From Terebella lapidaria (lineage: Eukaryota; Annelida; Polychaeta; Terebellida; Terebellidae), in contig OX424561.1 in assembly GCA_949152475.1 (NCBI GenBank), positions 30,250,481 through 30,314,480 of the forward strand: a stretch of DNA of 64,000 nucleotides, read 5' to 3'. Under the pieces are notes generated by a model that saw nothing but the letters and a program-made list of their open reading frames with translations, was not told the origin of the DNA and did not search any database. A program made the translations under genes and the position numbers. Shown in pieces: positions 57,596 to 64,000 of the stretch (within the stretch, counting starts at the first letter, position 1; each line of letters begins with the position of its first letter).

Positions 57596-58344
57596 CTCAA
57601 AGATCCTGACAGGCCAGGAATGTGGTTGGCTGAGATCCTCGAATACTTTGTTCTCCTCTTGTTCTCCCAGAAGTCCTGCCCTGCCGCGTCTTAGTGGTAT
57701 GCTCTTGGGAGACTAGGTACTTTGTTGGCCCTGTGGATGTACCTTCATCGATTCGTTTGACTTGGACGGTCGGCTCCTCAGAGTCAGCCTCATGTTGTTG
57801 TGTCACTGTCACACCGTCTCTACTCCCCCTTGCTTTACTTGCATTATCACCAGCGACCGCCTCTTCTGGCTCAAAGCGGTACGGCAGTATCATTTGCCTA
57901 CCCCTTGGATATTACTAGAAACAACACATTCCAATCCTTCAACATCGCATTCCATCTGCAAATCGCAACTTGAATCTGAGTCCGACATGCTGCTTGTTGA
58001 CGTTTGTCAGTGCCCCTCGAGTTCCCCTCACTACGAATTCAATCCTTTACCTGCTTCTCATAACAAGTCTGGGTTTGAGTAAGCTTTTCCTCAAAGGTGA
58101 AGACTTTTGGTTGCAGATAAAAGTCAGCACCCGCTTCGCACATCTCGGCAGGACGTCTCGCCTCGCAGACTTCAAAGATCCTGACAGGCCAGGAATGTGG
58201 TTGGTTGAGATCCTCGAATACTTTGTTCTCCTCTTGTTCTCCCCGAAGTCCTGCCCTGCCGCGTCTAAGTGGTATGTTCTTGGGAGACTAGGTACTTTGT
58301 TGGCCCTGTGAATGTACCTTCATCGATTTGTTTGACTTGGACGT
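57596..58344. repeat. 174 bp direct repeat pair, 575 bp apart
   Basis: 57596-57769 and 58171-58344 share TCAAAGATCCTGACAGGCCA through TTGTTTGACTTGGACG with few differences. The intervening ~400 bp is not repeated. A minus-strand frame (57597-57893, containing YRFEPEEAVAGD) and several plus frames cross it; none is assigned. GC content is higher than the surroundings. Confidence 0.85.
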
Positions 58345-58375
58345 TCCTCCACCTCATGTCCCTGTTTTCTTTATT

Positions 58376-59766
58376 ACCCTCGCCCCCGTAGGGGGGGGGG
58401 GGCGAGTTGGGGCGAGGGTATTTATGCATTTGGGTCTATCTGTCTGTCCTTCCGCGCGCATAACTCGGAAACAAATGGTCCGATCAATGTGATATTTATA
58501 GTGATGAAGCGGTATCTCAGTGGCTCGTATCTCCTCGAGCTCAAATTTCCTCAAATTTGATCAAAATCAGATGAAAACGGTTGCCATGGCAACGGAAAGT
58601 GAAAATAACATAATTGGCTCTAACTCCGGTTCTATTTGATATTATTTTTCCAACCATTTTTGTATTTTTCTTTGGCCACTTCCCGATCGTATGGTGTACG
58701 ACGAAAACTCTCCATTATGGCCCGATGTCGAAAAGTTGGGGGGTCACGATTCCGGTTATTTTTGGCCAGCGACGTTTCAGTGGAAATGTCTGCACTCATA
58801 ACTCGGAGGCAAACGGTCCGATCGATCTGAAATTTATAGGGCTGGAGTGCTATGGTAGTGCTATGGTAGTGGCTCAGTCCCTTTCAGATTTTGCCAAAAT
58901 CGGATGAAAACGGTCGCCATGGGAACGGAAAAAAGAAAATCACATAATTGGATATAACTCCGGTTCTAATCAATATTACATTTTCAACCTATTTTTGTAT
59001 TTTTTTTTGGCCAATTCCCGATCATATGGCGTACAACCGATGGTCTCAAGACCAAAACTCAATTATTGCCCCCGGTCGAAAATTTGGGGGTCACGATTTT
59101 ATGACTTGAGAGTGTTCTGAGATTCGAGACCCTATTGTGAAGCCAGTTATCAATCTGTTTAAACCATTTTCGTTCATGAAATGTGCACTGATAATAGAAA
59201 CATTACATTGAAATTCTACAGCTCAATATTGAAGTACGAGGTCAAGGTCACAGAAGAGGTCAAAATCGAAAAGGTGCAATAACTCTGTTTATATTCATGA
59301 TTAATTTTCTCTAATAATTTTGTATTTTTCTTAGGTCAATTCTCCATCATTTGCTATCTGGCCAATCGTCGTACGATCAAAATTCCTCATTATCGCCCAA
59401 GGTCGAGAATGTAAAAGTCATCGGCTGAAATTACCGATTCATAATATTACAAGTAGTAATAATTCAGAAACCACTGAAGATATTCAATAGAATATTTTAC
59501 GCAGTATAAATCTGGGTGAGCCTGCAAAGTTTGGAAGGTCGGTGTCAAGAATTCAGGCCGTGGTCAAGAATGTGGTCAAAACAGAAAAATCGCAGTAACT
59601 CTACTTTTATTAATGATTAATTCTCCCATGATTTTTGTATTCTTGTATGGCTAATTACCGACCATTTAAATATATGACCAATTGTCGTATGACCAAAATC
59701 CCCGATTATCGCCCACGTTGAAAATACTAAGGTTTATTTTAGTGACTAAATCTGAAGGGCGAGGGT
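58376..59766. mobile_element. ACCCTCGCCC-ended repeat element (1391 bp)
   Basis: The termini are ACCCTCGCCC at 58376 and GGGCGAGGGT ending 59766. Just inside the left end a second GGGGCGAGGGTA makes a strong terminal hairpin (58376-58421). The interior has two or three diverged repeats of an ~350-400 bp block with GATCAAAATCAGATGAAAAC, GTTGCCATGGCAACGGAAA and AACTCCGGTTCTA. No transposase or clear target duplication. Confidence 0.7.
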
Positions 59767-61129
59767 CTGCAATCTCTGATTGTCTGGTGAGCTCTGCAGC
59801 CAAATCTAGTACGCAAAATCCACCAGAAAATGTGGTGTAGTTATTCCGATGTTTGTGTCTCCTTTGCCTCCTTCGGCCACATCTGTGTTATTTCGGCTTG
59901 AGTCGGTGCACGCTTCCTCATAGGGTTGTTACCTTTCCCGATTTTTTTCAGTTGCTTGTATTTGGAACTGATGGCCTCTCTGTTTGGAATAATTCAGGGC
60001 TAGTGATGATTGAGTCACTGTCTCTGTGTTCATTTAGGTGTCACTCAATTGTGGATTGGATAATATTTAGTGTGCAAGGTTCATATTCACTCTGTTCTGT
60101 CTCATTTAGTAATTTCTGCTTTGAAGGGCGGGGTTGACATTCTTTTGGGACGGACACATAAAAGGGCCAGGTAGTTGTCCCGGATTTCTGGGGGGGGGGG
60201 GGATATCATGGATTGGGCGATTTACTTTTTTGCAGAGGATTTCAATGAACTGCAGGAGACTAGCCTCGTCCAGGTCGACAAATTTCTTCGTTTGTTCTTG
60301 GCCTGAAATTCAAACAGTTAAAAGAAATTTGTATGCACTTATCTTTCCATGTTAAAACATTCCATATGGCCTACTTTATATATATACTGCAGTACACATG
60401 TATGCATGTACATGTTATACTGTAAAATCGCTTTATGTTTATGTCCAAAATTTGTTTTGTAACAGTACAATTTGTAAAAAAAAAAATAATGAGTAGTTAT
60501 TGGCTTTAAAGCTTTTCATTTATTGTTGCAAGCATCCTCTCGTTGTATTAGAAAGTACATAGTACATATAATTAACCAAATACTGTTTCATTTTGCATTT
60601 GTTTGTGGAACCCACACGAGCTCGGGTCCTACGAAATGAACACATGCAAGCAAAGACCAAGGATCCTATAATGCTAGGATATTCAACTCTAGTCAATGTT
60701 GAGGTAAAAAAAAACGAGATTACGTATAACGACGACATCTCAGTTGAGCGTGTCAAAACGGTAACAGGTGCCCGAAATTGAAGTTTTCATACTACTTAAA
60801 ACTCATACTGCTTATAGTGGCAGTACACAAGATCGAGGGACTGGGATTGAGGTCAGTGATCGGGGAGGGCACGGGTGGGGTGGAGCATCATTGAAATCAG
60901 TAGTTCTCCATTCTACCCGCTTGCGAAGATCTTTGTTATGTGGTCTGAGTGCGTACATCTTTGTATGCGTTCTTCTGAGCACCTTCGCGCAAATAACTTT
61001 GAGAGATTCAATTCAGTCTTCCCAAATATCTAGGATTGGAAAGATTTATCCATTGGCTAGAGAATATCTCGTTTTCATCGAAATCCGATAAACTGTGCGT
61101 GTGAGAATCGTTCTAATCTGTAAACGATA
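59767..61129. other. Unassigned DNA
   Basis: A 94-codon plus frame at 59853-60137 (MCLLCLLRPHLCYFGLSRCT) and a 107-codon one at 60768-61091 lack known motifs. It contains a G homopolymer at about 60191-60203 and an A homopolymer near 60478-60486. Confidence 0.3.
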
Positions 61130-61810
61130 CAGTAAACCCTGCAATGTAAAGACACCCACATATCCAAGCAAAAGTGTCCTTACATTGGAGGTGTCCTTTC
61201 ATTAAAGGTGCGCCATTGTGTGTTCATCACCGTTTCAAAACAGTATTGAATACAATGTATTCACTGTTGCTTCAGTATATTTTCATTCATTCACTTATTT
61301 ATATATTTCAATATCAAGTATTGATTTCTTTATCAAATATATACTAGTATAACCCAGTATGTTTATTCATTTATTTGATACTTCTAATGTCAAGAATATA
61401 AAAAAATGCGGAGCTTTCAGTCATTTTATCAGAATGTTTGACAAAAACAAATTGACACAAATAATACACACACATACATGCACACACAAAAATTTAGATT
61501 TGTAAAAAGTCTGTGATGTTCTTCTGCTGGGCTTGTGATTGCTGGTTGACACGATACTGCCGGAACTGTTCAAAGAACTGGTGTCCAAATTTATGCAACT
61601 TCTTGTCACTGGTTGTCTGCACAAAGTCGATGATCTCGGACAAGCTTCCAAACGCCTTCTTTGAAGTCAGTGATGGCTTGTCTTCTGGCTTGTACTTGAT
61701 TTTCAGTAAACTTTGAGGTATCTGGGCGGTTGAATGGAATGCGAATAATATGTATAATGTTGGGTTGTCTATCATCAGAAATATTACGGACTTGATACTT
61801 AATTTCACGC
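61130..61810 (-). mobile_element. Truncated Tigger/pogo-like transposon
   Basis: CAGTAAACCCTGCAATGTAA at 61130, preceded by TA, with GACACCC and TCCTTACATTGGAGGTGTCC-type words, is a characteristic Tigger/pogo end. The minus strand carries a transposase-tail frame (61494-61808). The matching second TIR is not visible to the right, so the element is truncated. Simple repeats (ACACACACATACATGCACAC) separate the TIR and the coding tail. Confidence 0.6.
61494..61720 (-). pseudogene. Tigger/pogo-like transposase C-terminal tail
   Basis: The frame ends KKAFGSLSEIIDFVQTTSDK, then LHKFGHQFFEQFRQYRVNQQ and QKNITDFLQI. A coiled, charged segment ending in K-x-x-I-T-D/S-F is typical of the C-terminus of CENP-B/jerky/Tigger-type DDE transposases. 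The catalytic domain is not recognisable. Proximity to a Tigger-type TIR supports the call. Confidence 0.5.
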
Positions 61811-62021
61811 CACGTTAACCACGGATCACATACTGCTGAGCAAAAGACGAGATGACGTGGATTACGTTGTGATTTACATCAACCCCATGTGGATACAAGA
61901 ACATGACATTAGGATATTGTGTGAGAGTCTTGCCCTCTTCGGAATGAAGGTCAGCGAGAAGGATTTGGTGAAACTCGAGAATGGGTGTACAAGGCCGATT
62001 GATATGAAGATTTCAACATAA
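61801..62021 (+). other. Unassigned open frame, coding-like
   Basis: An uninterrupted frame without an initial ATG reads LTTDHILLSKRRDDVDYVVI, YINPMWIQEHDIRILCESLA and LFGMKVSEKDLVKLENG before a stop at about 62021. Composition is protein-like. No acceptor is evident upstream. It abuts the truncated Tigger on the other strand. Family unknown. Confidence 0.25.
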
Positions 62022-62854
62022 CATAAGGGACATTTTTAACATAATACTGTTCACTCCTCAAATGTATTATAAGCAGTTTCGCCACTCGGTTGAAGTGGCA
62101 TATTCGGTTTTTGTTTTTTTCCGGTTGAAAATTGATCAATAGCTGTTCCCAGTGCAGCTGCATGGTGCAAGAGTTCTGGTGCGCACATGAATGTGTCTAA
62201 ATTTGACATTGAAAAACGTATTTTTAAAATGGTTTCGTACAGAACGATCCCCACGCAGTGATGCTAAAGTAACAAAAAGCGCTGAAAAAATATATAAAAC
62301 ACACCATCCAATCACTTAAACCTTGTATATGTATGGTAATATTATAGTAATTAAACCCAAAATATTCAATTTGATAATTTTGTTTCGCAAATAACGACAA
62401 TATATGGAAATTCATTTCTTTATTTATGTTAACGCAGATGTAAACAATTCGTTCACATCGTGCGTTTTTTGGTATGTTCAAACTCCACTGCGTATTTTGG
62501 AGGTTGTAACGGTGCTATATCATCATAAAAAAAGCTAGCAAGAACGAATTTCAGAAACGGATATTCCACTTCAACCTTCGCATGAAACTAGGTACACTAG
62601 GATGTACCTTGCATCGCGTACATACTTCCTAGGTGACGCCTCATTCACGTCTTAAAATAAGTTGTACATGTATGCCCATTTCAGCCCATGTAGCGCAGCT
62701 TACTATTTCTTCTAAATTCAATGAAGATTAAGAATGTACCAGATTAAATTAAATATGGTATACATTCAGTGGGTGAGTAGTATTAACAGAGTAAGATGCG
62801 CTACTTGGGCCATAATTTCACCAAATGTACTATACATGTAGGAACAACTTACAC
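62022..62854. other. Mostly unassigned, with an inverted R6 patch
   Basis: 62440-62510 (GATGTAAACAATTCGTTCAC, GTATGTTCAAACTCCACTGC) is the reverse complement of 39990-40065. Nothing else supported. Confidence 0.4.
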
Positions 62855-62995
62855 ACATTGCTATCATGACGCCAGTGTTCCTTTTGTTAAAATAATACTG
62901 GGTTCTATTCCGCTCTCACAATTACCTAATACCAGGGTTTTTCATGGCATCATCGAATGTTCGTGGTATTGGTGGTAATAGGTTGGTATCCTACC
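62855..62995 (+). mobile_element. Diverged M2-like 3' end
   Basis: TGACGCCAGTGTTCC, GGGTTCTATTC, GGCATCATCGAATG and GGTGGTAATAGGTTGGTAT keep the M2 order with considerable divergence. Confidence 0.55.
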
Positions 62996-63564
62996 ACTGG
63001 GGTGTTGAAACTGTTGATGGACCATACAACCCCACAGTTAATGTGCTGGGACCAATCTGGAGTCTATTGCCACCATGAAAAAGATTTAACGTTTTTAGTC
63101 CAGTACACAGTCCCTTCCCTGATAACAATATTACCCACCAAGTTGTTTCTTTCGATGGTTCCCGTCCTCAATCTGGCTTTGTGCAGTTTATTCTCCGCTG
63201 TGTATCACATAAATTATTCACCACTGCACAAAACGTACCGATGCCCACACAGAGAGTCACACGGCGCGTACGTGGGTGTTTTCATCTGCATTATGTTGAT
63301 AGTAATTAATCCAGCTGGCTTTCACTTGACAATCAGATGGATTTCTTTGACTTTGATACCACATATAATTGTATATCGGGGATTTGGCAAACTTTAGGCT
63401 CGAAATGTGGAGAGGGTTCGCCCAGTTGGTTGTTTCTGATATATTTCCAACTAAAACATGCTTATAAATCAAAATTTGGATTTGTGTGGTTGTTTGTTTC
63501 TAATATGTGCCTGGTCGATAGTGTGTATCAGAATATATTGTCTGTCATTTGTCTGTGATTTTCA
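62996..63564. other. Unassigned DNA
   Basis: A 146-codon plus frame (62957-63397) begins in the M2-like repeat and has no recognised motif. 63045-63065 (ACCAATCTGGAGTCTATTGCC) echoes the R3 end. Confidence 0.3.
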
Positions 63565-63695
63565 CATGGCTTTGACTTTGATACTTTAGTATCACTCGGA
63601 TTTGACTACTCAAATTCGCTGATATTGTAAAATTCGTCCATGGATTCGGTCTTGATTTATGAATTTGTCTGTTTGTCGGTATCCATTTCTACTTT
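63565..63695 (-). repeat. Inverted copy of the 28550-28695 insert
   Basis: Reverse complement of 28557-28685 with scattered differences (CACATGGCTTTGACTTTGAT, AAATTCGTCCATGGATTCGG, TTTGTCTGTTTGTCGGTATC). A second copy 35 kb away shows that it is a dispersed element of about 130 bp. No TIR. Confidence 0.8.
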
Positions 63696-64000
63696 TGTAC
63701 TGTATTTCCTTCACTGCAATACTATGCCAGTAAATACCAATTCAAAGGATCGCATGCGAGGCATAAAATGTTCCAGATTCTTTTAGATCTTATGTATTCA
63801 TCAACTGGAATGATCTAGGTGATTTAGTGGAATTGGTTCAGGCAACGTGTTCGTTTCACAGAAAATCAAATCACATGTTACATGAAAATCGAATGTTGCA
63901 GTTATATCATAAGATTCATTTAAAATTACTTTCCTGAACGAAAGATATCGTTACCTATTTTTGCAAATGGAAAACTAAAGATTGTTTGTTGTCAGTGACA
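63696..64000. other. Unassigned DNA
   Basis: No recognisable feature to the end of the window. Confidence 0.3.

Noticed and set aside
57596-58344. Paired terminal repeats of a retroelement
   Set aside because: The 174 bp repeats lack recognisable terminal dinucleotides, a primer-binding site or a flanking duplication, and the interior is too short.
62957-63397. 146-codon plus-strand frame as a gene
   Set aside because: Starts inside a diverged M2 repeat and has no recognisable domain.

Overview
This is eukaryotic DNA: AT-rich, with no long uninterrupted host gene, and packed with decayed eukaryotic transposons. The repertoire (CR1/L2-type LINE ends, a Penelope-like element, hAT, Tigger/pogo, TTAA-site and TA-site elements, and elements ending in a GGTTACCGGACC hairpin) fits a marine invertebrate. 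The phylum cannot be fixed from the sequence. No rRNA, tRNA, CRISPR array, operon or confident complete host gene is visible. Functional calls are therefore mostly about mobile DNA; host exons are listed only as weak candidates.

Layout: 0-6 kb holds a 42-43 bp minisatellite (266-478) and a SINE-like repeat ('M2') split by a hAT-like non-autonomous transposon with terminal inverted repeats (TIRs) and a target-site duplication (TSD) (1976-3431). Then come unassigned DNA and a partial copy of a long mosaic repeat ('L unit'). 6.1-17.8 kb is a tandem duplication of a ~5.34 kb block (units A and B, plus a shorter third copy). Each junction holds a ~1.25 kb TIR element whose interior is a satellite rich in nuclear-receptor-type half-sites. 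17.8-21.7 kb carries an inverted hairpin, a GGTTACCGG-type element, a 1.7 kb CACGGTGG-type transposon and one candidate exon. 21.8-27.8 kb is another L unit, interrupted by a head-to-head pair of TA-flanked MITEs and followed by a TTAA-flanked element. 28-38 kb has diverged copies of a second long repeat ('R3'), a broken Penelope-like element, two cruciform-capable palindromes, two possible promoter motifs and a LINE 3' end. 39-50 kb is a diverged segmental duplication: one copy has received a second CACGGTGG transposon and a truncated hAT, the other an M2 copy and an unrelated insert. 50-64 kb has a triple 82 bp repeat, a second GGTTACCGG/satellite element, a 1.4 kb ACCCTCGCCC-ended element, a truncated Tigger, and long stretches where I see nothing.

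The most informative feature is that several insertions can be read against paralogous empty sites inside the window. These give target-site duplications of TTAA, TA and 5 bp directly from sequence. The most unusual elements are the two CACGGTGG...CCACCGTG transposons (5 bp TSD, ~80 bp TIRs, iterated AATAACGCG motifs), whose superfamily I cannot name, and the satellite arrays carrying DR1 and TCAAGGTCA motifs. I found no convincing new multi-gene system.
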